NCBI GenBank assembly: GCA_019245455.1
Contig: JAFARM010000043.1
Coordinates: 1 to 11,985 of the forward strand
Length of the DNA: 11,985 nucleotides
DNA from: Sphingomonadaceae bacterium
GTDB lineage: Bacteria; Pseudomonadota; Alphaproteobacteria; Sphingomonadales; Sphingomonadaceae
Direction of reading: 5' to 3'
Positions 1-5,887 of this stretch are shown piece by piece. Under the pieces are notes generated by a model, which ran no database searches, was not told the DNA's origin, and saw nothing but the letters and a program-made list of their open reading frames with translations. The position numbers were made by a program, and so were the translations under genes. Positions within the stretch are counted from its first letter, which is position 1. Each line of letters begins with the position of its first letter.

Positions 1-132
1 GTCGCGCCCGGCAAGCCGGTGGTAGCGGGCGATGGCGTCGGTCGCGACGACCTCGTACGCGTGGCCCATGTGCGGCTTGCCGTTGGGGTAGGCGATCGCC
101 GTGGTGATGTAGTAGCTGTCAGGCGATTTCAT
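1..132 (-). CDS. metG: Methionyl-tRNA synthetase, N-terminal fragment (runs off left edge)
   Basis: Only the first 44 codons are inside the window. The peptide begins [18 protein letters not shown] and continues into KPHMGHAYE, which is the HIGH-type ATP-binding signature of class I methionyl-tRNA synthetases, followed by a Rossmann-fold helix ([12 protein letters not shown]). The enzyme charges tRNA-Met with methionine in the cytoplasm. The ATG at 132 is preferred because the conserved [12 protein letters not shown] stretch starts only seven residues later, as is usual in this family. The start lies 14 bases inside the end of holB, so the two are probably translationally coupled and co-transcribed with tmk and holB. 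The KMSKS loop, any zinc knuckle and the anticodon-binding domain lie outside the window and cannot be assessed. Confidence 0.95.
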   Translation of the reverse strand, partial: MKSPDSYYITTAIAYPNGKPHMGHAYEVVATDAIARYHRLAGRD

Positions 133-1135
133 GGACTTGGGCCGTACGGCTGAGGGCGGCGACGAACTCGGCGAGCTGGAACGCGGTCGCCTGCGGGTCG
201 AGGCTGAGGGGCAGCGCCGAGGCGGCGAGCGCGCTCGCCTGCTCCCACAGGCGGATGGCGTGGGCGAGGCGCGCGCCGGTCAGGCTCCGCGCCTGCGCCG
301 CGATGAAGGCGGGGACGAGGTCGAGCAACGCCTCGTAGCGCGGGGTCGCCGCCTTGGCCGACAGGCTGCGGGCCAGCGCCAGTGCCTGCCCCCCCGCCTC
401 GGCCGACGTCGCCCGCGCCAGCCCCTCGAGCGCCGCCGTCAGCCCGGCGACATCGGCCTGCGCCAGCTGCACCGCCCGCCCGGGGCTGCCGCCGGCGACG
501 GCGCGCAGGGCGGCGCGCTCAGCCTCCGGCAGGGACGCGAGTTCCCGCGCCAGCACGGCATCGACCTCGTCGTCGCCGAGCGCCTGGAAGCGCAGCGTCC
601 GGCAGCGCGAGCGGATCGTCGGCAGCAGGCGGCTCGGCGCATGGCTGATCGCCAGGAACAACGTGCCCCGCGGCGGCTCCTCGAGGTGCTTGAGGAAGGC
701 GTTGGCGGCGTTGCGGTTCATGTCGTCGGCGGCATCGACGACGATCACCCGCCAGTCCGACAGCGCCGGGCGGGTGCGGAAGATGCTGTTCAGCGGCTCG
801 CCGATGGTGGTCTCGCTCTTCACGAACTGGTCGACGGCGATGCCGGGGCGGAGCTTGCCGGTCTTGGGGTTCTCCTGGATCTCGACGCGGCGGAAGTCGA
901 TGTGGCTGCCCGCCGCCAGCAGCCGCGCGGTCGGGTGGGCGGGGTCGACCGCGAAGTCGTCATCGGCGACGCGCCCGTCCGCCGCCCGCGCCAGCAGCCA
1001 CGTGGCGGCGGCACCGGCAAAGCGCGCCTTGCCCACCCCCTTCGGTCCGGCGAGCAGCCAGGCGTGGTGCAGCTTCCCCGAGGCGACGGCGTCGCGGAAC
1101 AGCTCGCCCTGCGCGGCGTGGCCGATGACGGTCAC
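119..1135 (-). CDS. holB: DNA polymerase III delta-prime subunit (clamp loader)
   Basis: A 338-residue AAA+ protein of the DNA polymerase III clamp loader, which loads the beta sliding clamp at primed sites. Visible motifs are a P-loop-like GPKGVGKA at about residues 30-37, a Walker B-like strand [11 protein letters not shown], the [14 protein letters not shown] stretch typical of delta-prime and gamma/tau relatives, and a sensor/SRC motif in [11 protein letters not shown]. The P-loop ends in GKA rather than GK[ST], so ATP hydrolysis is doubtful; delta-prime is classically a non-hydrolysing subunit. Only one cysteine is present, so the four-cysteine zinc module of the E. coli protein is missing. 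The start is taken as the GTG at 1135, which overlaps the tmk stop as GTGA and gives the expected N terminus ([16 protein letters not shown]). A longer reading upstream runs through tmk in another frame and is not believable. Confidence 0.93.
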   Translation of the reverse strand: MTVIGHAAQGELFRDAVASGKLHHAWLLAGPKGVGKARFAGAAATWLLARAADGRVADDDFAVDPAHPTARLLAAGSHIDFRRVEIQENPKTGKLRPGIAVDQFVKSETTIGEPLNSIFRTRPALSDWRVIVVDAADDMNRNAANAFLKHLEEPPRGTLFLAISHAPSRLLPTIRSRCRTLRFQALGDDEVDAVLARELASLPEAERAALRAVAGGSPGRAVQLAQADVAGLTAALEGLARATSAEAGGQALALARSLSAKAATPRYEALLDLVPAFIAAQARSLTGARLAHAIRLWEQASALAASALPLSLDPQATAFQLAEFVAALSRTAQVHEIA

Positions 1136-1752
1136 GGCAGCAGCGGCTCGACCGCGCGCCAAACGGCGGCGGCAACGGCTTCGACATCCCCCGTGGCATC
1201 GATCAGGCGGACGCGGTCGGGCTCCTGGTGCGCAACGTGGACGAACGAGGCCGCGACCCGGTCGTGGAAGTCGGCCCCAAGCCGGTCGAAGCGATCGGGC
1301 CGCCCCCGCGCCGCCGCCCGCGCCGCGCCGACCGCGAGCGGCAGGTCGAGCACGAGCGTCAGGTCGGCCCACAGGTTGTCCGTCGCAAAGCGATGCGCCT
1401 CGAGCAGGTCGGCCGCCGCCAGTGCCTTGCCCGCGCCCTGGTAGGCCAGCGTTGAATCCACGAAGCGGTCGCACACCACCCACTTGCCCGCGGCCAGCGC
1501 CGGGCGGATCAGGCGGGCGACGTGATCGGCGCGGGCCGCGTTCACCAGCAGCGCCTCGGTCGTGGCGGTCCAACGGTCGGGCTCGCCCTCGACGATAAGC
1601 GCGCGGATCGCCTCGGCCCCCGGCGTGCCGCCCGGCTCGCGCGTTAGGACGACGTCGATCCCGGCGGCGCGCAGCCGCTCGGCGAGCAGGGCGGCTTGCG
1701 TCGACTTGCCCGCCCCCTCCCCGCCTTCGAAGGTGATGAAGCGCCCGGTCAT
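1132..1752 (-). CDS. tmk: Thymidylate kinase
   Basis: A 206-residue dTMP kinase of normal family length that phosphorylates dTMP to dTDP with ATP in the cytoplasm, an essential step towards dTTP. The P-loop is G10-GEGAG-K16-S17, preceded by the typical FEG. The REPGGT motif is at residues 38-43, the DRF motif (family DR[YF]) at 95-97 followed by STLAYQG, and the arginine-rich lid is around RGRPDRFDR. The start ATG overlaps the stop of the upstream carboxypeptidase gene as ATGA, and the stop overlaps the holB start as GTGA, so translation of all three is probably coupled. The tmk-holB-metG order is common in alphaproteobacteria. No missing catalytic residue was seen. Confidence 0.96.
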   Translation of the reverse strand: MTGRFITFEGGEGAGKSTQAALLAERLRAAGIDVVLTREPGGTPGAEAIRALIVEGEPDRWTATTEALLVNAARADHVARLIRPALAAGKWVVCDRFVDSTLAYQGAGKALAAADLLEAHRFATDNLWADLTLVLDLPLAVGAARAAARGRPDRFDRLGADFHDRVAASFVHVAHQEPDRVRLIDATGDVEAVAAAVWRAVEPLLP

Positions 1753-2915
1753 TTACCCAGCACGAGCGTCCGGAAGGCGCTGCCCAGCCGCCCGAACGGA
1801 CCGGCCTTGTCGACCGCCTCGCTCGCCACCAGCGGCAGGCGGGCGGTCGGCAGGCCGGGCGTGGTGACGACGAGGTCGGCGACGTGCTGGCCCTTGGCGA
1901 TCGGTGCCTTGATCGGCCCGTCGTAGACGAGCGTCACCTTGCGGTCGGTACCGAAGCCGCGCGGCACCGTGACCTTGAGGTCGCCGGCGCCCGTCAGCCC
2001 GACGTCGGCCGCGCTCCCCAGCCACACCGGCGCGCGGGCGACGACGGTGCCGGCGCGGACCAGCGGCACCTGCGTCCAGGCGCGGAAGCCCCACTCCATG
2101 AACGCGACCGACTGGGCGATGCGCTCGTTGAACGACTTCAGGCCGGCGATGACCATGACCAGCCGCCGCCCGTCCTGCACCGCCGAGCCGGTGAAGCCGT
2201 AGCCCGCCTCCTCGGTGTGCCCGGTCTTGAGCCCGTCGGCACCGGGAATGCGCCCGAGCAGCGGGTTGCGGTTGGCCTGGGTGATGTCCTCGCCCTTGCC
2301 GAGCGTCTTGCCCCAGGTGAACTTCTCGTCCTTGTAGAAGCGGGCGTAGAGCGCCGGGAAGTCCTTGATCGTGCGCTCGGCGATCGTGGCCAGGTCGCGC
2401 GGCGTCACCATCTCGCCGGGATCGGGCCAGCCGTTGGTGTTGGCGAAGTGCGAGCCGTGCAGCCCCATCTTGGCCGCCGCCCGGTTCATCAGCGCAACAT
2501 ACTGATCCTCGGTCCCCGCCAGCCCCTCGCCGAGCGTGACGCAGGCGTCGTTGCCGCTGAGCGTGATGATGCCGTGGAGCAGGTTCTCGACGCTGACCTG
2601 CTCGGACGGCGACAGGAACATGGTCGAGCCCTGGCTGTGCCACTTCTGCCACGTCTCGGGGCGGACGGTGATCTTCTGGTCGAGCTTGGCCTCGCCGCGC
2701 GTGATCATGTCGAAGGCGACATAGACCGTCATCATCTTGCCCATCGACGCCGGCGGCATCGGCTTGTCGGCGTCCTTCTCGTACAGGACCATGCCGTTCG
2801 ACAGGTCCTTCATGAAGGCCTGCGTCGCCGGCGTGTCGAAGGTCGGCAGCGCAGCCGGCGCGGCGGCAAGCGGGGCGGCGGCGGCAAAAGCAAGCAAGGC
2901 GGCGGCGAAACGCAT
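1749..2915 (-). CDS. D-alanyl-D-alanine carboxypeptidase (PBP5/6-type, S11 family)
   Basis: A 388-residue low-molecular-mass penicillin-binding protein that trims the terminal D-Ala from peptidoglycan pentapeptides in the periplasm. It has a signal peptide (MRFAAALLAF, then an alanine-rich stretch, likely cut near residue 19). The three serine-peptidase motifs are S57-M-G-K60, S120-G-N122 and K230-T-G232. A C-terminal beta-rich PBP5_C domain follows, and the protein ends in a possibly amphipathic tail (FGRLGSAFRTLVLGK) that could anchor it to the inner membrane. The SxxK motif reads SMGK rather than the more usual SLTK. The ATG at 2915 is preferred over an in-frame GTG four codons upstream because GGAG at 2927-2930 is correctly placed only for the ATG. 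It starts 20 bases after rlpA and overlaps tmk. Which dac paralogue it is cannot be decided from sequence alone. Confidence 0.92.
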   Translation of the reverse strand: MRFAAALLAFAAAAPLAAAPAALPTFDTPATQAFMKDLSNGMVLYEKDADKPMPPASMGKMMTVYVAFDMITRGEAKLDQKITVRPETWQKWHSQGSTMFLSPSEQVSVENLLHGIITLSGNDACVTLGEGLAGTEDQYVALMNRAAAKMGLHGSHFANTNGWPDPGEMVTPRDLATIAERTIKDFPALYARFYKDEKFTWGKTLGKGEDITQANRNPLLGRIPGADGLKTGHTEEAGYGFTGSAVQDGRRLVMVIAGLKSFNERIAQSVAFMEWGFRAWTQVPLVRAGTVVARAPVWLGSAADVGLTGAGDLKVTVPRGFGTDRKVTLVYDGPIKAPIAKGQHVADLVVTTPGLPTARLPLVASEAVDKAGPFGRLGSAFRTLVLGK

Positions 2916-2935
2916 CGGCGAACACACTCCAGGAA

Positions 2936-3769
2936 TCAGCGGCCGGGAACGGCAACCACGGTCCGCGCCTCGGTGTAGCCCGCCGCCTGCACCCGCGCCA
3001 GCACGGGATTGGCGGCGTCGGCGCCGGCGAAGGGCCCGATGCGGACGCGCCACAGGCCGGACGGGGCCTTGACGGTGAGCGCCGGGCCGAAGGTGGTCAG
3101 GTAGCCCTTCAGCCACTCGGCGCGCCCCTGGTCGCTGACGGCCGCGACCTGGATGAAGACATCGCCGGCGAGCACCGGCGGCGCGACGACGGGTACCGGC
3201 GGCGGCTCGGCGGTCGGTGGTGGCGGCGGCGGTGCCGGCGGCGGGGTCAGCAGGGCGATCGTCTGCGCGTCGGGATAAACGCGGCGGACGCGGACGTGCG
3301 CCGTGCCGGGACCGTCGACGCCGAGCAGCTGCGCCGATTTGCGCGACAGGTCGATGATCCGCCCGTCGACGAATGGCCCGCGGTCGTTGACGCGGACGGT
3401 CAGCACGCGGCCGTTGTCGAGGTTGGTGACCTCGACGAACGACGGCAGCGGCAGCGTCTTGTGCGCGGCCGAGATGCCGTCCTGGTCGTAGATCTCGCCG
3501 CTCGCCGTCGACAGCGCGTGGAAGCCGGGGCCGTACCAGCTGGCGATACCGGTCTCGTCATAGGCCGGATCGTCGGCGGGCGTGTACCAGTGACCCATGA
3601 CGAAATAGGGCTGGCCGACCTTGACCCGGGCGGTGGGGTCGCCGGGGCGAGCGGCGTGTGGCGCGGGGTGCGCGGCGGCTCCATGCTGCGGAGCGGGGCG
3701 TGACGCGCCCACGGCACGCGGCGGCGGCGAGTGCCCGGCGCAGGCGGCGAGCAGCCCCAGGGCTGTCAT
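2936..3769 (-). CDS. rlpA: Septal ring lytic transglycosylase RlpA-like lipoprotein with SPOR domain
   Basis: A 277-residue RlpA-family protein. The double-psi beta-barrel spans roughly residues 73-155 (TGIASWYGPGFHAL, TASGE, AAHKTLPLP, then the RVNDRGPF active-site block at 126-133 and IIDLS). A proline-rich linker follows (PPPAPPPPPP), then a C-terminal SPOR domain (about 200-275, GDVFIQVAAV to WRVRIGPFAG). SPOR domains bind septal glycan stripped of stem peptides, and characterised RlpA proteins cleave such glycan. A lipobox LLAAC puts the lipidated cysteine at residue 10. The signal is oddly short, has no basic n-region, and begins inside a palindromic repeat (3765-3838) that supplies the ATG. 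There is no Shine-Dalgarno sequence before it. The frame stays open through the repeats, and the next upstream in-frame ATG (3871) lies in the second repeat. The function call is secure; the start is not. Confidence 0.9.
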   Translation of the reverse strand: MTALGLLAACAGHSPPPRAVGASRPAPQHGAAAHPAPHAARPGDPTARVKVGQPYFVMGHWYTPADDPAYDETGIASWYGPGFHALSTASGEIYDQDGISAAHKTLPLPSFVEVTNLDNGRVLTVRVNDRGPFVDGRIIDLSRKSAQLLGVDGPGTAHVRVRRVYPDAQTIALLTPPPAPPPPPPTAEPPPVPVVAPPVLAGDVFIQVAAVSDQGRAEWLKGYLTTFGPALTVKAPSGLWRVRIGPFAGADAANPVLARVQAAGYTEARTVVAVPGR

Positions 3770-3838
3770 CCCGGCGAAGGCCGGGACCCATGATCTCGAC
3801 CGTCTGAGATCATGGGTCCCGGCCTGCGCCGGGATGAC
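3765..3838. repeat. REPIN-like palindromic element, copy 1 (overlaps rlpA start)
   Basis: A 74-base inverted repeat with two 33-base arms (3765-3797 and 3806-3838) around an 8-base centre. The arms differ at one position only. Each arm contains its own hairpin, a six-pair CCCGGC/GCCGGG stem with a four-base loop, and the element begins GTCATCC and ends GGATGAC. The single mismatch between the arms is at the second base of that small loop (GAAG against GCAG read in the same sense). Two inverted small palindromes around a spacer is REPIN-type architecture. Its left edge contains the rlpA start codon. Confidence 0.9.
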
Positions 3839-3866
3839 GTGAAAAGAACAACCGCCGCCTTCCCCC

Positions 3867-3991
3867 GTCATCCCCGCGAAAGCGGGGACCCATCCCCAGA
3901 GCGTCGTGAATATGCTCGGACGGGGCCGCGGAGGCGGCGCTTCGCAGGCGGCAGGCCGCAGGAGATGGGTCCCCGCTTGCGCGGGGATGAC
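3867..3991. repeat. REPIN-like palindromic element, copy 2 (mltB-rlpA gap)
   Basis: A 125-base element of the same family: 28-base inverted arms at 3867-3894 and 3964-3991 separated by a 69-base spacer. Each arm folds into CCCCGC/GCGGGG with a tetraloop, GAAA in the left arm and GCAA in the right arm read on the opposite strand. Again this second loop base is the only difference between the arms. The element ends 25 bases short of the mltB stop. Together with copy 1 it fills most of the 247-base mltB-rlpA gap. There is no T-run, so it does not look like a normal intrinsic terminator. Confidence 0.9.
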
Positions 3992-4016
3992 GGCGCTTGC
4001 TGTGCGGGGGCCCACC

Positions 4017-5204
4017 CTAGCGCAACGCATCGCCGAGCAGCGCCACCGACAGCGCGTAGAAGTTCGAACAGTTGTACGCCAGCAGCACACGGTAGTTGCC
4101 CAGCGTCAGGTACGCCGTTCCCCCCGGTCCGTCGGGCTCGACCAAAGTCGCCAGCGTGTCGTCGGCCGGCCACGGCCCCGCCGTCGCCAGCCCGAGCGCG
4201 CGCCACTCGCGTACCGAAATCCAGCGGCTGTGCTTCGACAGCACCCGCACGCACGTCGTCGGCAGGACGAGGTCGCGCACGCGCTCCCGGTCGAACCCCG
4301 GCGGCAGAGCGACGGCGAACCCCCACCCCTGCCCGCGCTGCCACCCCGTCGCCTGCAGGAAGGTCGCGACCGACAGCGCGATGTCGGCGCGCGACTCCCA
4401 GATGTCGACGCGGCCGTCGCCGTCGCCGTCGCGCGCATACTTGAGGTAGGACGACGGCAGGAACTGCGGCTGCCCCATCGCGCCCGCCCACGACCCCGTC
4501 AGCCGCGCGCGCGGGATCAGCCCGCGCTCGACGATCCGCACCGTCGCGTCGAGTTCGCCGCTGAACAGCGCCCGCCGCCGCCCGTCGAAGGCGAGCGTCG
4601 CCAGCGACCGCGGCACGTCGAAGCTGCCCATCGCCGCGCCGTAGCTGCTCTCCATCCCCCAGATGCCGAGCACGATCGTGCCGGGCACGCCGGTCGCCCC
4701 CTCGTTCGCCGCGAGCAGCGGGGCGACCGCATCGCGCACCGCCCGCCCTCGCCCGATGCGGACCGGTTCGACGCGCTTCGCCAGATAGTCGGCGAACACC
4801 GCCGCCCGCCCGCTATCGTCGGGCTGGGCGCGATCGAGCTCGACGACGCGCGGCGAATAGTGCAGCCCGCCGAGGGTGGCGTCGAGCGCGGCGGGCGACA
4901 CACCCTTGACCAGCTCCTCGGCGCGGAACTGCGCCAGCCACGCCTGGAAATCCGCCTCGACCCCGCCACCGGTGACCTCGTCGTCGGCAAGCGCGCCGAG
5001 TGTCGGCGGGGGCACCGCCGGCAGCGGCGCTGGCGTCGCAGCCGGTCGCGCCAGCGCAGCAGTTGGACCGCCTGGCTGACCTTGCGGGGGCATAGGCGCG
5101 GCCGTTAGCGGCGGCTCGCGAGTCGGACCGGCCGGAGGCTCAACCGGCTGCGCCGCCGCCGCCGCGGCACCAACCGCCGCCAGGAACAGGAGTCGCCCCA
5201 ACAC
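4017..5204 (-). CDS. mltB: Lytic murein transglycosylase, MltB family (GH103)
   Basis: A 395-residue secreted lytic transglycosylase that cleaves the MurNAc-GlcNAc bond with formation of 1,6-anhydro-MurNAc. The signal peptide is MLGRLLFLAAVG plus an alanine run, cut near residue 18. A proline/alanine-rich linker (about 20-70) precedes the catalytic domain. The catalytic glutamate is E185 in GIWGMESSYGAAMG, followed by GAMGQPQFLPSSY, a DGDGDGRVDIW acidic loop typical of the family, and a C-terminal NYRVLLAYNCSNFYALSV block. There is no lipobox, so it is probably soluble or loosely attached rather than a lipoprotein, and no separate peptidoglycan-binding domain follows. The GTG at 5204 is chosen because it begins a proper signal peptide; no strong Shine-Dalgarno sequence is seen, so the start is moderately sure. 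It is the first gene of the minus-strand cluster and is divergent from rpmE. Confidence 0.9.
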   Translation of the reverse strand: MLGRLLFLAAVGAAAAAAQPVEPPAGPTREPPLTAAPMPPQGQPGGPTAALARPAATPAPLPAVPPPTLGALADDEVTGGGVEADFQAWLAQFRAEELVKGVSPAALDATLGGLHYSPRVVELDRAQPDDSGRAAVFADYLAKRVEPVRIGRGRAVRDAVAPLLAANEGATGVPGTIVLGIWGMESSYGAAMGSFDVPRSLATLAFDGRRRALFSGELDATVRIVERGLIPRARLTGSWAGAMGQPQFLPSSYLKYARDGDGDGRVDIWESRADIALSVATFLQATGWQRGQGWGFAVALPPGFDRERVRDLVLPTTCVRVLSKHSRWISVREWRALGLATAGPWPADDTLATLVEPDGPGGTAYLTLGNYRVLLAYNCSNFYALSVALLGDALR

Positions 5205-5423
5205 CCGCGCGCCTGTGCCATAGCCCGCCGCGCCGCGCCAAGACGAAAGCGCCGGGGCGAGACGCACGGTTGATCGCCCGCCGCTTCCGGAGGATGCTGC
5301 GCCCGCCGCGCAGCGACGCCTTCGACCAGCAGTTCTGCCGCACGCCCGAAGTTGTAGCCTTCCTGAAGCAGCTCTGAGCCGGCCGAGCCGGAGGGGTCGT
5401 CGCGAGCCCGCTTGAGCCGCGCC

Positions 5424-5451
5424 TTGCAAAGTAGGACTTCGGCGGCTATGC
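5424..5451 (+). promoter_or_regulatory. Possible rpmE promoter
   Basis: TTGCAA at 5424-5429 and CTATGC at 5446-5451 are 16 bases apart and lie about 50 bases before the rpmE start. The GCTA beginning at 5445 resembles the -10 core of alphaproteobacterial housekeeping promoters. The match is partial and the call rests on position and sequence only. Confidence 0.35.
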
Positions 5452-5466
5452 GCGCCCGTTCACTCC

Positions 5467-5484
5467 GGCTGGTCGGAACCAGCC
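5467..5484 (+). promoter_or_regulatory. Hairpin in rpmE leader, just before the ribosome binding site
   Basis: A perfect seven-pair stem (GGCTGGT with ACCAGCC) closes a four-base loop (CGGA). It ends four bases before the AAGGA that serves rpmE. Such a structure could regulate L31 translation, for instance by binding L31 itself, but it could also be incidental in GC-rich DNA. Confidence 0.45.
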
Positions 5485-5488
5485 ACGC

Positions 5489-5493
5489 AAGGA
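5489..5493 (+). promoter_or_regulatory. rpmE ribosome binding site
   Basis: AAGGA eight bases before the ATG at 5502. It fixes the rpmE start. Confidence 0.75.
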
Positions 5494-5501
5494 CACGACA
5501 C

Positions 5502-5732
5502 ATGAAGGCCGGCATCCACCCCGACTACCACACGATCAAGGTCCAGATGACCGACGGCACCGTGTTCACCACGCGGTCGACGTGGGGCAAGGAGGGCGAC
5601 ACGCTGGCGCTCGACATCGATCCGACCTCGCACCCGGCGTGGATCGGCGGCCAGGGCAAGATGCTCGACGCTGGTGGCCAGGTTGCGCGCTTCAACAAGC
5701 GCTTCGCGGGCCTCAGCCTCGGCAAGAAGTGA
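5502..5732 (+). CDS. rpmE: 50S ribosomal protein L31, zinc-free (C-minus) type
   Basis: A 76-residue basic protein that begins [19 protein letters not shown] and contains [14 protein letters not shown] and RFNKRFAGL, the conserved blocks of L31, which helps bridge the 50S and 30S subunits. It contains no cysteine at all: the four zinc ligands of E. coli L31 are replaced, with methionine at position 16 where the first would be. Cysteine-free L31 does not depend on zinc, and this form is usual in alphaproteobacteria. It is transcribed alone, away from mltB, with its own ribosome binding site and a leader hairpin. No T-rich intrinsic terminator was found after the stop; a repeat pair follows instead. 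Confidence 0.96.
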   Translation: MKAGIHPDYHTIKVQMTDGTVFTTRSTWGKEGDTLALDIDPTSHPAWIGGQGKMLDAGGQVARFNKRFAGLSLGKK

Positions 5733-5769
5733 CCCACGCGCCTGGCGGTCGCGCGCAGAAGCACGTCAC

Positions 5770-5796
5770 GGGCGTGAACTTCGTGTGAACTTCGCC
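5770..5796. repeat. GTGAACTTC tandem repeat unit, copy A
   Basis: A 27-base unit holding GTGAACTTC at 5774-5782 and again at 5785-5793, exactly 11 bases apart. It lies between the convergent 3' ends of rpmE and the acyl-CoA synthetase gene and matches copy B at 26 of 27 bases. Confidence 0.85.
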
Positions 5797-5836
5797 GGCG
5801 CGATGAGCCGGCGCGGGAGGCGCGACACACCGTCGC

Positions 5837-5863
5837 GGGTGTGAACTTCGTGTGAACTTCGCC
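5837..5863. repeat. GTGAACTTC tandem repeat unit, copy B
   Basis: The second copy of the 27-base unit, 67 bases after copy A, with GTGAACTTC at 5841-5849 and 5852-5860. The only difference is T for C at its fourth base. Its role is not known; dispersed intergenic repeat is more likely than operator because no promoter lies beside it. Confidence 0.85.
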
Positions 5864-5887
5864 CCGCCGCGCCTGCCCTCCTATCGG

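Larger units (their letters stand above)
5205..5501. other. Divergent intergenic region between mltB and rpmE
   Basis: About 297 bases between two divergent starts. The rpmE-proximal third holds a possible promoter, a hairpin and a ribosome binding site (separate entries). The mltB-proximal part is GC-rich, and I could not identify a convincing promoter for mltB; a TATGGC about 14 bases before its GTG is a weak -10-like match without a good -35. Open frames crossing the region are in unusual composition, have no recognisable domain and overlap mltB or rpmE, so no gene is called. Confidence 0.6.

Noticed and set aside
3296..3703. Plus-strand open frame antisense to rlpA
   Set aside because: It is a GC-rich frame shadow of the double-psi barrel coding region, with arginine-rich low-complexity composition and no domain. 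The same applies to long opposite-strand or off-frame readings over holB, mltB, the acyl-CoA synthetase and metH.
3765..3991. Palindromes 1 and 2 read as intrinsic terminators of mltB
   Set aside because: Neither is followed by a T-run on the minus strand, and the same element occurs inside metH coding sequence, so it is a dispersed repeat rather than a terminator.
3769..4090. RlpA starting far upstream at 4090
   Set aside because: The frame is open, but it runs through both repeats and into the mltB 3' end, giving a low-complexity N terminus. The open frame is probably a by-product of the repeats; only the ATGs at 3769 and 3871 are considered.
5105..5515. Minus-strand open frame spanning the mltB-rpmE gap
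   Set aside because: It overlaps the mltB signal-peptide region in another frame and the rpmE start on the other strand, is arginine-rich and has no recognisable feature.
5794..5812. GCCGGC-loop-GCCGGC as rpmE terminator
   Set aside because: The six-base stem is self-complementary by chance in GC-rich DNA and has no T-run after it.
5770..5863. Pho-box-like operator or short CRISPR-like array
   Set aside because: The 11-base spacing resembles tandem response-regulator sites, but no promoter is adjacent and the bases do not match the known PhoB sequence. Two units with one 40-base gap are too few, and the repeat is too structured internally, for a CRISPR array.
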